NCBI GenBank assembly: GCA_900554335.1
Contig: USGT01000002.1
Location: 62,001-126,000 of the forward strand
DNA from: an uncultured Oscillospiraceae bacterium
GTDB lineage: Bacteria > Bacillota > Clostridia > Oscillospirales > Acutalibacteraceae
Direction: 5' to 3'
Length of the DNA: 64,000 nt
This document shows, in pieces, positions 38,019 to 46,003 of this stretch; position 1 is the stretch's first letter; each line of letters begins with the position of its first letter. The notes beneath the pieces were generated by a model, which was not told the origin of the DNA, ran no database searches, and saw only the letters and a program-made list of their open reading frames with translations. The translations under genes were made by a program, and so were the position numbers.

Positions 38019-38924
38019 ATGGAAGTAGAAAAAGTTAATTTGCTGCTCAAAGAAAAAGACTTTTTAAAATGGAAACGTGCTTATAAAAATTGCAAAAAGC
38101 AAAGAAGCAAGATGGTTAAAGACCCTTACGATAAATTTGTTTCAGATGTCAAAGAAAGTTACAAAAGATATCTAAAAACCGGGGTCACTGCTAGCTTTGT
38201 AGACATGGTGGCTTTTTTTAGCTTTGTTTCTTATGCTTCGGAAGAATATTTAAAGCTTGACAAAAAGAAGAAATCTAAATTTTATTTTGCGCAGCGCGAA
38301 GCGGCTGTGGAAGCCTTGAAAAAAGAATCAAACGAAATGAACACCATTTTGAACCGCAAAAAAGAAGAAGCCGAAAGAGAGAAAGAAAAAGAAAACGAAG
38401 GTTACATTAAAAAAAATCTTAATAAAGGTGTGGACGCAATTGCACAAATGTTCGGCGTAAATATCGATGTTGACACAAGCAAAGTTAACATCGACACGGG
38501 AATTGAAAATTGCATATTTTCTATAGTTGCTGATGTGCCTTACCTTAAATTTAAAGAGTTAACAACCTTTAGAATCTATGTTATAATAACTGGCAAATCA
38601 AGCGGAGCATATCGTTTGGAAAAGCTTTTTGGTAACTTTAGTTTTAAGCAGTATAATTTAATGACTGCTAGCGGAAACATTATTGAAAACTACAAAGATA
38701 AAGATTTTAAATCAAGAAAGATATTTAAAGCTTGCGATGTTCCTATTAAGGCTAATGGCAACAGCGTGCCTATTTTGGGAAGTATTGTTGGAAATATAGA
38801 TATCAAAGCAAAAGTTTATGTTTCGCCAAATGACATAATAAGCCGAATGGCTTTTAAAGTGGGGAATGTGACCGTAAATGGCGTTAAGCTTGAAAAAATT
38901 TTGCTTACGGAATCTGAGCTTTAA
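38019..38924 (+). CDS. Protein of unknown function (301 aa)
   Basis: Not recognised. The N-terminal ~130 residues are strongly charged and helical, with a long Lys/Glu run (NRKKEEAEREKEKENEG) likely to be a coiled coil. The C-terminal half (about 145-300) looks beta-rich: short alternating hydrophobic stretches, a FKELTTFRIYVIITGKSSGAY segment and a VNIDVDTSKVNIDTG-like beginning. There is no signal peptide or membrane span. GGAGGGTG lies just before the ATG. It is a single-gene unit with promoter and terminator, divergent from the cell-wall operon. No homology is claimed. Confidence 0.75.
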   Translation: MEVEKVNLLLKEKDFLKWKRAYKNCKKQRSKMVKDPYDKFVSDVKESYKRYLKTGVTASFVDMVAFFSFVSYASEEYLKLDKKKKSKFYFAQREAAVEALKKESNEMNTILNRKKEEAEREKEKENEGYIKKNLNKGVDAIAQMFGVNIDVDTSKVNIDTGIENCIFSIVADVPYLKFKELTTFRIYVIITGKSSGAYRLEKLFGNFSFKQYNLMTASGNIIENYKDKDFKSRKIFKACDVPIKANGNSVPILGSIVGNIDIKAKVYVSPNDIISRMAFKVGNVTVNGVKLEKILLTESEL

Positions 38925-38950
38925 AAAATTACATTAGTTATTTTGAGAAA

Positions 38951-38982
38951 AAGCCGGCTTTGAGTCGGCTTAAATTTTTTAT
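38951..38982 (+). terminator. Terminator of the 301-residue gene
   Basis: AAGCCG / CGGCTT stem with T-rich tail AAATTTTTTATT. Confidence 0.8.
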
Positions 38983-38988
38983 TACCAC

Positions 38989-39018
38989 TTGACAAACCCC
39001 ACCTTTAAGTGTTAAAAT
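38989..39018 (+). promoter_or_regulatory. Promoter of rpsL-rpsG-fusA
   Basis: TTGACA, 18-base spacer, TAAAAT, immediately downstream of the previous terminator. Confidence 0.8.
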
Positions 39019-39085
39019 CAAAAAATGTATGGTAATTTTAAATTAAGGTTACTGTGCAAGATATTTTGATTCCAGGAGGTGTAAT

Positions 39086-39514
39086 ATGCCAACATTTAAC
39101 CAGTTAGTCCGTAAAGGAAGAAAAAGCCAAGAGAAAAAAGCTAAAGCTCCTGCACTTTTAAGAGGCTGGAACTCAAAAAAGAGAGAAGCTATTGAGCAGA
39201 ATTCTCCGCAAAAAAGAGGAGTATGCACTGCAGTTAAAACAGCAACTCCTAAAAAGCCGAACTCAGCACTTAGAAAAATTGCTAGGGTGCGTCTTTCAAA
39301 CGGCTTGGAAGTAACTTCTTACATTCCGGGTATCGGACACAATCTTCAAGAGCACAGCGTTGTTCTTATAAGAGGTGGACGTGTAAAGGATTTACCTGGT
39401 GTGCGTTACCACATTATCAGGGGTACGCTCGACGCTCAAGGAGTAGCAAAGCGTATGCAAGCACGTTCAAAATACGGTGCAAAACGTCCAAAAGCAGGAG
39501 CAGCTAAGAAATAA
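39086..39514 (+). CDS. rpsL: 30S ribosomal protein S12
   Basis: Decoding-centre protein of the small subunit. It is 142 residues beginning PTFNQLVRKGRKSQ, with the streptomycin-determinant loops TPKKPNSALRKIARVRLSNG and GRVKDLPGVRYHIIRG intact. Lys is present at the KPNSA position, the usual drug-sensitive residue. CAGGAGGTG lies seven bases before the ATG. It is first gene of the classic str cluster. Confidence 0.98.
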   Translation: MPTFNQLVRKGRKSQEKKAKAPALLRGWNSKKREAIEQNSPQKRGVCTAVKTATPKKPNSALRKIARVRLSNGLEVTSYIPGIGHNLQEHSVVLIRGGRVKDLPGVRYHIIRGTLDAQGVAKRMQARSKYGAKRPKAGAAKK

Positions 39515-39667
39515 GCTCCAAAGAAAATTAAATAGGTATAACTTAGCTTAGGCTAGTGCAGGAGTGCTGTATATAGTATTTTTCAGATTTCTCTTGTGCT
39601 TGGCAAACGAAGGCTAAATTACTTTCGAGTACCTATGATATCATTTATTGTGAAGGAGGGAAGAAAC

Positions 39668-40138
39668 ATGCCAAGAAGAGGTCGTGTTACAAGACGTGAT
39701 GTTTTAGCAGATCCGATTTACGGTTCTAAACTCGTAACTCGTCTTATCAACAACATCATGCTCGACGGAAAAAGAGGAGTAGCTCAAAAAGTAGTATATA
39801 AAGCATTCGATATATTACGTGAACAAACAGGAAGAGAACCACTCGAAGTTTTTGAAGAAGCTATGGAAAACATAATGCCAACTTTAGAGGTTAAAGCTCG
39901 CCGCGTAGGAGGAGCTACTTACCAGGTTCCAATCGAAGTAAGAGCTGACAGAAGACAAACTTTAGGTTTAAGATGGCTCACAAAATACTCAAGACTTCGC
40001 TCAGAAAGAACCATGATCAAAAGATTATCAGGTGAAATTCTTGATGCAATCAAAAGCACAGGCGGAGCAGTTAAAAAACGTGAAGATACCCACAAAATGG
40101 CTGAAGCTAACAAAGCTTTTGCACATTACCGCTGGTAA
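39668..40138 (+). CDS. rpsG: 30S ribosomal protein S7
   Basis: Primary assembly protein of the 30S head, 156 residues. The start is ATG 39668 after AAGGAGGG; an upstream in-frame ATG (39596) would add 24 residues unlike any S7. It begins PRRGRVTRRDVLADPIYGS and shows the conserved VEVKARRVGGATYQVPIEV-like region and KREDTHKMAEANKAFAHYRW end. It lies between rpsL and fusA as usual. Confidence 0.97.
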   Translation: MPRRGRVTRRDVLADPIYGSKLVTRLINNIMLDGKRGVAQKVVYKAFDILREQTGREPLEVFEEAMENIMPTLEVKARRVGGATYQVPIEVRADRRQTLGLRWLTKYSRLRSERTMIKRLSGEILDAIKSTGGAVKKREDTHKMAEANKAFAHYRW

Positions 40139-40255
40139 TTTCACTGCCAGGAATTTTAATTTTTGGCAAAAAATGTTTAAAAATTTAATGGTTGCCGCAT
40201 AATAAACTTTGCGGTTGCCGTTTTCTAGAGAAGAATTGAAGAAAAGGAGGATATT

Positions 40256-42334
40256 ATGCCAAGGAAAGTATCACTGGAAATGACCAGAAATATTGGAATC
40301 ATGGCTCACATCGATGCTGGTAAAACAACAACTACAGAACGTATTTTGTTTTACACCGGAATAAACCACAAAATCGGTGAAACTCATGACGGTGCTGCTA
40401 CAATGGACTGGATGGTTCAAGAGCAAGAACGCGGAATTACAATTACTTCCGCAGCAACAACATGTTTCTGGAAAAACCACAGAATTAACATTATCGATAC
40501 TCCAGGCCACGTTGACTTCACAGTTGAAGTTGAGCGTTCGCTCAGAGTTCTTGACGGTTCTGTTACTGTTCTTTGCGCTAAAGGCGGCGTTGAGCCTCAG
40601 TCAGAAACAGTATGGCGTCAAGCTGATAAATACGGCGTTCCTCGCATGGTTTACGTTAATAAAATGGACATCATGGGAGCAGATTTTTACAACGTTGTAA
40701 AAATGATGAAAGAACGTCTTAAATGTAATGCTGTTCCGATTCAACTTCCAATAGGTGCTGAAGATACCTTTAAAGGTATTATCGACCTTGTTGAAATGAA
40801 AGCTTACGTTTATTATGATGACCTCGGAAAAGACATCAGAGTAGAAGAAATCCCCGAGGATATGAAAGAATTAGCTGAAAAATATCACACAGAAATGATC
40901 GAGTGCATTGCTGATCAAGACGAAGCAATTTTCGAAAAATATCTCGAAGGTGAAGAAATTTCCATCCAGGAAATTAAAGATTGCATTAGAAGAGCAACTA
41001 TCGCAAACACAGTTGTGCCGGTAACTTGCGGTACATCTTACAAAAACAAGGGTGTTCAAAAACTCCTTGACGCTATAGTTGACTACATGCCTTCTCCAAC
41101 AGATGTTCCAGCAATCAAGGGTGTTAACCCTGAAACAGAAGAGGAAGTTGAAAGACATTCTTCAGACGACGAACCTTTCGCAGCTCTTGCGTTTAAAATT
41201 GCAGTTGACCCATTCGTAGGAAAGCTCTGCTTCTTCAGAGTTTACTCAGGAACAATTGCAGCAGGTTCAACTGTTTACAACTCGACAAAAGATAACAACG
41301 AACGCATCGGAAGAATTCTCCAGATGCATTCAAACCATCGTCAAGATATCGACAAGGTTTATGCAGGAGACATCGCTGCTGCGGTTGGACTTAAAAACAC
41401 AACAACAGGCGACACTCTTTGCGACGAGAAACACCCTGTAATTCTCGAATCAATGGAATTCCCTGAACCTGTTATCCGTGTTGCTATTGAGCCAAAAACC
41501 AAAGCAGGCCAAGAAAAAATGGGTCTCGGACTTGCAAAACTTGCAGAAGAAGATCCAACTTTCAAAGCTTACACCGATGAAGAAACCGGCCAAACCATCA
41601 TCGCTGGAATGGGCGAACTTCACCTTGAAATCATCGTTGACAGACTTCTTCGTGAATTCAAAGTTGAAGCAAATGTTGGTAAACCTCAGGTTTCTTATAA
41701 AGAAACTATCCGCAAGAGTGCCGATGTTGAAGAAAAATACGCTCGTCAATCAGGCGGACGTGGTCAATACGGTCATGTTAAGATTAAAGTTGATCCAAAC
41801 CCGGGCAAAGGTTACGAGTTTGTTAACGAAATCGTTGGAGGAGCTATCCCGAAAGAATACATTCCTGCCGTTGATAATGGTATCAAAGGCGCTATGCTTT
41901 CAGGTGTTCTCGCAGGTTACAACGTTGTTGACGTTAAAGTAACACTTTACGACGGTTCTTACCATGAAGTTGACTCTTCTGAAATGGCATTTAAAATTGC
42001 CGGTTCTATGGCATTTAAATCAGCTATGAGAAAAGCTGACCCGGTTTTACTTGAGCCTATCATGAAAGTTACTGTAACTGTTCCTGAAGAATACATGGGA
42101 GACGTTATTGGAGACATTAACTCTCGCCGTGGCATGATTCAAGGCATGGAAGCGGTTTCAGGCGCTCAAAGAATCAATGCTCAGGTTCCGCTTTCTGAAA
42201 TGTTTGGTTACGCAACTGATATGCGTTCCAAAACTCAAGGAAGAGGCCAATACACAATGGAACCAAGCCACTATGCAGAAGTTCCGAAATCTGTTTCAGA
42301 ACAAATTATTGCAAGCAGAGGCAAAAAAGATTAA
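40256..42334 (+). CDS. fusA: Translation elongation factor G
   Basis: GTPase that drives ribosomal translocation, 692 residues. G motifs are AHIDAGKTTTTERIL, the RGITI switch I, DTPGHVDFTVEVE and NKMD. Later domains show the conserved MGELHLEIIVDRL and the C-terminal MQGMEAVSGAQ-type sequence (GMIQGMEAV). AAGGAGG lies six bases before ATG. Standard str-operon position; tuf follows with its own promoter. Confidence 0.98.
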   Translation: MPRKVSLEMTRNIGIMAHIDAGKTTTTERILFYTGINHKIGETHDGAATMDWMVQEQERGITITSAATTCFWKNHRINIIDTPGHVDFTVEVERSLRVLDGSVTVLCAKGGVEPQSETVWRQADKYGVPRMVYVNKMDIMGADFYNVVKMMKERLKCNAVPIQLPIGAEDTFKGIIDLVEMKAYVYYDDLGKDIRVEEIPEDMKELAEKYHTEMIECIADQDEAIFEKYLEGEEISIQEIKDCIRRATIANTVVPVTCGTSYKNKGVQKLLDAIVDYMPSPTDVPAIKGVNPETEEEVERHSSDDEPFAALAFKIAVDPFVGKLCFFRVYSGTIAAGSTVYNSTKDNNERIGRILQMHSNHRQDIDKVYAGDIAAAVGLKNTTTGDTLCDEKHPVILESMEFPEPVIRVAIEPKTKAGQEKMGLGLAKLAEEDPTFKAYTDEETGQTIIAGMGELHLEIIVDRLLREFKVEANVGKPQVSYKETIRKSADVEEKYARQSGGRGQYGHVKIKVDPNPGKGYEFVNEIVGGAIPKEYIPAVDNGIKGAMLSGVLAGYNVVDVKVTLYDGSYHEVDSSEMAFKIAGSMAFKSAMRKADPVLLEPIMKVTVTVPEEYMGDVIGDINSRRGMIQGMEAVSGAQRINAQVPLSEMFGYATDMRSKTQGRGQYTMEPSHYAEVPKSVSEQIIASRGKKD

Positions 42335-42360
42335 TCTTTTTAAAGCTGTTTAAAATATAA

Positions 42361-42389
42361 TTGACTTTTTGGATTTCAAGTGCTAAACT
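42361..42389 (+). promoter_or_regulatory. Promoter of tuf
   Basis: TTGACT, 17-base spacer, TAAACT in the 94-base gap after fusA. Confidence 0.7.
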
Positions 42390-42428
42390 TGTGCATGAAC
42401 TATTTAATTTTTAAGGGAGGAAAATAAA

Positions 42429-43631
42429 ATGGCAAAAGCTAAATTTGAAAGAAGCAAGCCACACGTAAACATTGGTACTATCGGTCACGTTGACCATGGT
42501 AAAACTACTCTTACAGCAGCAATAACTAAAGTTCTCAACCTCAAAGGTGACTCTGATTTTGTTGATTACTCAAACATCGACAAAGCTCCTGAAGAAAGAG
42601 AACGCGGAATTACAATCAACACCGCACACGTTGAATATCAAACAGCTAACCGTCACTATGCACACGTTGACTGCCCAGGCCATGCTGACTATGTTAAAAA
42701 CATGATCACCGGTGCAGCTCAAATGGACGGCGCTATCCTCGTTGTTTCAGCAGCAGACGGCCCAATGCCACAAACTCGTGAACACATCTTACTTGCACGT
42801 CAGGTTGGCGTTCCAAGCATCGTTGTTTTCATGAACAAAGTTGACCAAGTAGACGACGAAGAATTACTCGACCTCGTTGAAATGGAAATTCGTGAACTTC
42901 TTAACGAATACGAATTCCCAGGCGACGACACCCCAATCATCAGAGGTTCAGCTCTTAAAGTTCTTGAATCTACTTCAAAAGATCCTTCAGCTCCAGAATA
43001 CAAATGCATTCTCGACTTGATGGAAGCTGTTGACACCTTCATTCCTACACCTGAAAGAAAAGCAGACCAACCATTCCTTATGCCTGTTGAAGACGTTTTC
43101 ACAATCACAGGTCGTGGAACAGTTGCTACAGGTAGAGTAGAACGTGGACAACTCAAAATGGGTGAAGAAGTTGAACTCGTTGGTCTTACCGAAGAACGCA
43201 AGAAAGTTGTTGTTACCGGTATTGAAATGTTCAGAAAAATTCTTGATTACGCTGAAGCAGGAGACAACATCGGTGCTCTCTTACGTGGTGTTCAAAGAGA
43301 AGACATTCAACGCGGTCAAGTTCTTGCTAAACCTGGCACAATCAACCCACACACTAAATTCAAAGGCCAAGTTTACGTATTAACTAAAGACGAAGGTGGA
43401 CGTCATACTCCATTCTTCAACAACTATCGTCCTCAGTTCTATTTCAGAACAACTGACGTTACAGGCGTAATTAAGCTCCCAGAAGGAACTGAAATGTGCA
43501 TGCCTGGCGACAACGTTGTAATGGAAGTTGAACTCATTACTCCTATCGCTATTGAAGAAGGACTTCGCTTCGCTATCCGTGAAGGCGGAAGAACAGTTGG
43601 TTCGGGCGTTGTAACCGAAATCCTCGGCTAA
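42429..43631 (+). CDS. tuf: Translation elongation factor Tu
   Basis: GTPase delivering aminoacyl-tRNA, 400 residues. Motifs are IGHVDHGKTTLTAAI, RERGITINTAHVEY, DCPGHADYVKNMITGAAQMD and FMNKVDQV. Domains II and III contain TGRGTVATGRVERGQ and FNNYRPQFYFRTTDVTG. Codon usage is visibly more biased than in its neighbours (for example AAC, CTC, GGT), as expected for a very highly expressed gene. GGGAGG lies eight bases before the ATG. Confidence 0.99.
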   Translation: MAKAKFERSKPHVNIGTIGHVDHGKTTLTAAITKVLNLKGDSDFVDYSNIDKAPEERERGITINTAHVEYQTANRHYAHVDCPGHADYVKNMITGAAQMDGAILVVSAADGPMPQTREHILLARQVGVPSIVVFMNKVDQVDDEELLDLVEMEIRELLNEYEFPGDDTPIIRGSALKVLESTSKDPSAPEYKCILDLMEAVDTFIPTPERKADQPFLMPVEDVFTITGRGTVATGRVERGQLKMGEEVELVGLTEERKKVVVTGIEMFRKILDYAEAGDNIGALLRGVQREDIQRGQVLAKPGTINPHTKFKGQVYVLTKDEGGRHTPFFNNYRPQFYFRTTDVTGVIKLPEGTEMCMPGDNVVMEVELITPIAIEEGLRFAIREGGRTVGSGVVTEILG

Positions 43632-43649
43632 TATATTTAGTCTTTAAAG

Positions 43650-43677
43650 GCTGCTCCTTTTTAGGGGCGGCTTTTTT
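43650..43677 (+). terminator. Terminator of tuf
   Basis: GCTGCTCC / GGGGCGGC stem (two G-U pairs) followed by T6. Confidence 0.9.
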
Positions 43678-43700
43678 GTGCTATTTAAAAGCCATGTTTA

Positions 43701-43729
43701 TTGACATTAAGCTATTATTTAATTAAAAT
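43701..43729 (+). promoter_or_regulatory. Promoter of metK
   Basis: TTGACA, 17-base spacer, TAAAAT. Only about 40 bases separate it from the start codon, so there is no room for a SAM riboswitch. Confidence 0.85.
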
Positions 43730-43773
43730 TAGTATGTGAGATAATAAATTTAAATAGAAACGAGGTAATAAAA

Positions 43774-44961
43774 TTGATAGAAGGTTTGTTTACATCCGAA
43801 TCGGTAACGTCGGGCCACCCTGACAAATTATGCGATTTGATTTCAGATACTATTCTTGATGCGATATTAAAAAAAGACCCAAATGCGCACGTAGCCTGCG
43901 AAGTTACAGCTACGATGGGTTTAATTCACGTTATGGGAGAAATAACCACTTCTTGCTACGTTGACATTGAAAAAGAAGTTAGAAATGCTATAAAAAATGT
44001 TGGATATGTTGATTCTTCTTGCGGCCTTGACGGAAACACTTGCGGGGTTATAGTTTCGATTAATTCTCAGTCGCCGGACATTGCAATGGGCGTTGATGCT
44101 TCGCTTGAAAATAAACACGGAGACAAAAGCGCTGAGAGCCAAGTTGGAGCAGGGGACCAAGGAATGATGTTTGGTTTTGCTTGCGACGAAACTAAGGAGC
44201 TCATGCCGCTTCCGATATCTCTTGCGCATTTGCTTGCTAAAAAGCTTGAAGAAGTTAGAAAAAACGGAACTCTTAGCTATCTTAGGCCTGACGGAAAAAC
44301 TCAGGTTACAGTTGAATATAAAAACGGCGCTCCTTTAAGGGTTGACACTGTTGTTGTTTCAACTCAGCATTCTGAAGATGCCACGCTTCAAACCATAAAA
44401 AACGACGTTATTGAAAAAGTGATTTTGCCGGTTCTTCCGCGCGAGCTAATTGACGAGAAAACCAGAGTTTTCGTTAACCCTACGGGAAGATTCGTGATTG
44501 GTGGCCCTGCAGGAGACACTGGCCTTACCGGAAGAAAAATAATCGTTGATACATACGGCGGGTTTGCTCGCCATGGCGGCGGAGCTTTTTCGGGCAAGGA
44601 CCCAACCAAAGTTGACAGATCAGGCGCTTACGCTGCAAGATACATTGCGAAAAACATAGTTGCAGCAAAAATTGCAAAAAAATGCGAAGTTCAAATTGCT
44701 TATGCAATCGGAGTTTCGAAGCCTGTTTCGGTTATGGTTGACACCTTTGGAACATCCGAAATTTCAAACGAAAAACTTTCTGAAATAGTAAGCAAAGTTT
44801 TTGATTTAAGGCCTTCTTCGATAATTGAAAAATTTGGTCTTAAAGCCCCGATTTATGCTCAGCTTTCGTCTTATGGCCACATGGGAAGAGAAAATCTTGG
44901 CGTAGCTTGGGAAAAAACCGACAAAGCAGAAGAAATCAAAAAGCTTGCTTTTGAAAAATAA
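43774..44961 (+). CDS. metK: S-adenosylmethionine synthase (TTG start)
   Basis: Makes SAM from methionine and ATP in the cytosol. It is 395 residues, beginning at a TTG seven bases after GAGGT with IEGLFTSESVTSGHPDKLCD. Signature motifs GAGDQGMMFG and GGGAFSGKDPTKVDRSGAY are intact. It has its own promoter; pheS follows after 36 bases and may be co-transcribed. Confidence 0.98.
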   Translation: MIEGLFTSESVTSGHPDKLCDLISDTILDAILKKDPNAHVACEVTATMGLIHVMGEITTSCYVDIEKEVRNAIKNVGYVDSSCGLDGNTCGVIVSINSQSPDIAMGVDASLENKHGDKSAESQVGAGDQGMMFGFACDETKELMPLPISLAHLLAKKLEEVRKNGTLSYLRPDGKTQVTVEYKNGAPLRVDTVVVSTQHSEDATLQTIKNDVIEKVILPVLPRELIDEKTRVFVNPTGRFVIGGPAGDTGLTGRKIIVDTYGGFARHGGGAFSGKDPTKVDRSGAYAARYIAKNIVAAKIAKKCEVQIAYAIGVSKPVSVMVDTFGTSEISNEKLSEIVSKVFDLRPSSIIEKFGLKAPIYAQLSSYGHMGRENLGVAWEKTDKAEEIKKLAFEK

Positions 44962-44997
44962 TTTGCAAGAAAAATTTTAACCGGGAGGGTTTAAATC

Positions 44998-45987
44998 ATG
45001 GATTTAAGTCGTGAAACGTTTTTAGAAGAAATTAAAAATGTGAAAAATCTGAAAGATTTAAGTCTTTTGAAAGATAAATATTTAAAAAAGCACGTCAAAT
45101 CTTTGTATGCCGGGCTTAAACAGCTTGGCAGCGAAGAAAAGAAAACCGCAGGTAAAGAGATAAATGAGTTTAAAAAATTAATGGAAACGAAAATTTCGGA
45201 GCTTGAAGAAAGCTTTGCTCTTAGCGATGATTGCCCTGCGTATGATGTTACAATTAGAAAAAACACAATAAATTTGGCTCCTGAGCACCCGCTCATGAAG
45301 CTTTACAAGAAAATTGAAGAAGTAATGACTAAAATGGGTTTTTCGAACGTTGAAGGCCCTGAAATAGAGCTTGACAAATACAATTTCGAAATGCTGAATT
45401 TGCCTTCGCACCATCCTGCGAGAGATATGCAAGACACATTTTATGTTACTGCGCCGAATGTTCTTCTTCGTTCGCATACTTCCAGTGTGCAAATTCGCAC
45501 GATGCTTCAAAACAAGCCCCCTATCCAAATTATGTCTCAGGGAACTGTTTACAGAGTTGACGACATTGACCCTCAGCACACGCCGATGTTTTATCAAATT
45601 GAAGGCTTGATGGTTGCTGAGAATATATCTTTTGCGAATTTAAAGGCTGTTTTAACCAAGCTCATAAAAGAAGTTTTCGGCGAAAGCGTTAAGGTTCGTT
45701 TCAGGCCGACTTATTACCCTTACACCGAGCCGAGTGCTGCGATGGATATGTCTTGCACGGCATGCGGCGGAAAAGGCTGCAGAACTTGCGGAGGTTCCGG
45801 CTGGATAACAGTTCTTGGCTCTGGAATGGTTCACCCGAATGTTCTAAAGGGCGTTGGATACGACACTTCAAAATACACTGGTTTTGCTTTCGGCCTCGGG
45901 CTTAACAGGCTCACGCTGATATATTACGGGCTTTCAGAGATGCGCAAATTCTATGAAAACGACATCAGCCTTTGGAAGCAGCTTTAA
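44998..45987 (+). CDS. pheS: Phenylalanine-tRNA ligase alpha subunit
   Basis: Catalytic alpha subunit of the tetrameric enzyme, 329 residues. An N-terminal coiled coil (about 1-85) is followed by the class II core with HPLMKLYKKIEEVMTKMGF, LPSHHPARDMQDTFYV, LRSHTSSVQIR and GFAFGLGLNRLTLI. A cysteine-rich loop CTACGGKGCRTCGGSGW is the zinc-knuckle type seen in many Firmicutes PheS. GGGAGG lies nine bases before ATG. The beta subunit follows 16 bases after the stop. Confidence 0.97.
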   Translation: MDLSRETFLEEIKNVKNLKDLSLLKDKYLKKHVKSLYAGLKQLGSEEKKTAGKEINEFKKLMETKISELEESFALSDDCPAYDVTIRKNTINLAPEHPLMKLYKKIEEVMTKMGFSNVEGPEIELDKYNFEMLNLPSHHPARDMQDTFYVTAPNVLLRSHTSSVQIRTMLQNKPPIQIMSQGTVYRVDDIDPQHTPMFYQIEGLMVAENISFANLKAVLTKLIKEVFGESVKVRFRPTYYPYTEPSAAMDMSCTACGGKGCRTCGGSGWITVLGSGMVHPNVLKGVGYDTSKYTGFAFGLGLNRLTLIYYGLSEMRKFYENDISLWKQL

Positions 45988-46003
45988 GAGAGGGGGAGTA
46001 CAA

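Noticed and set aside
43730..43773. SAM riboswitch upstream of metK
   Set aside because: Only about 40 bases separate the promoter from the start codon, too short for any known SAM riboswitch.
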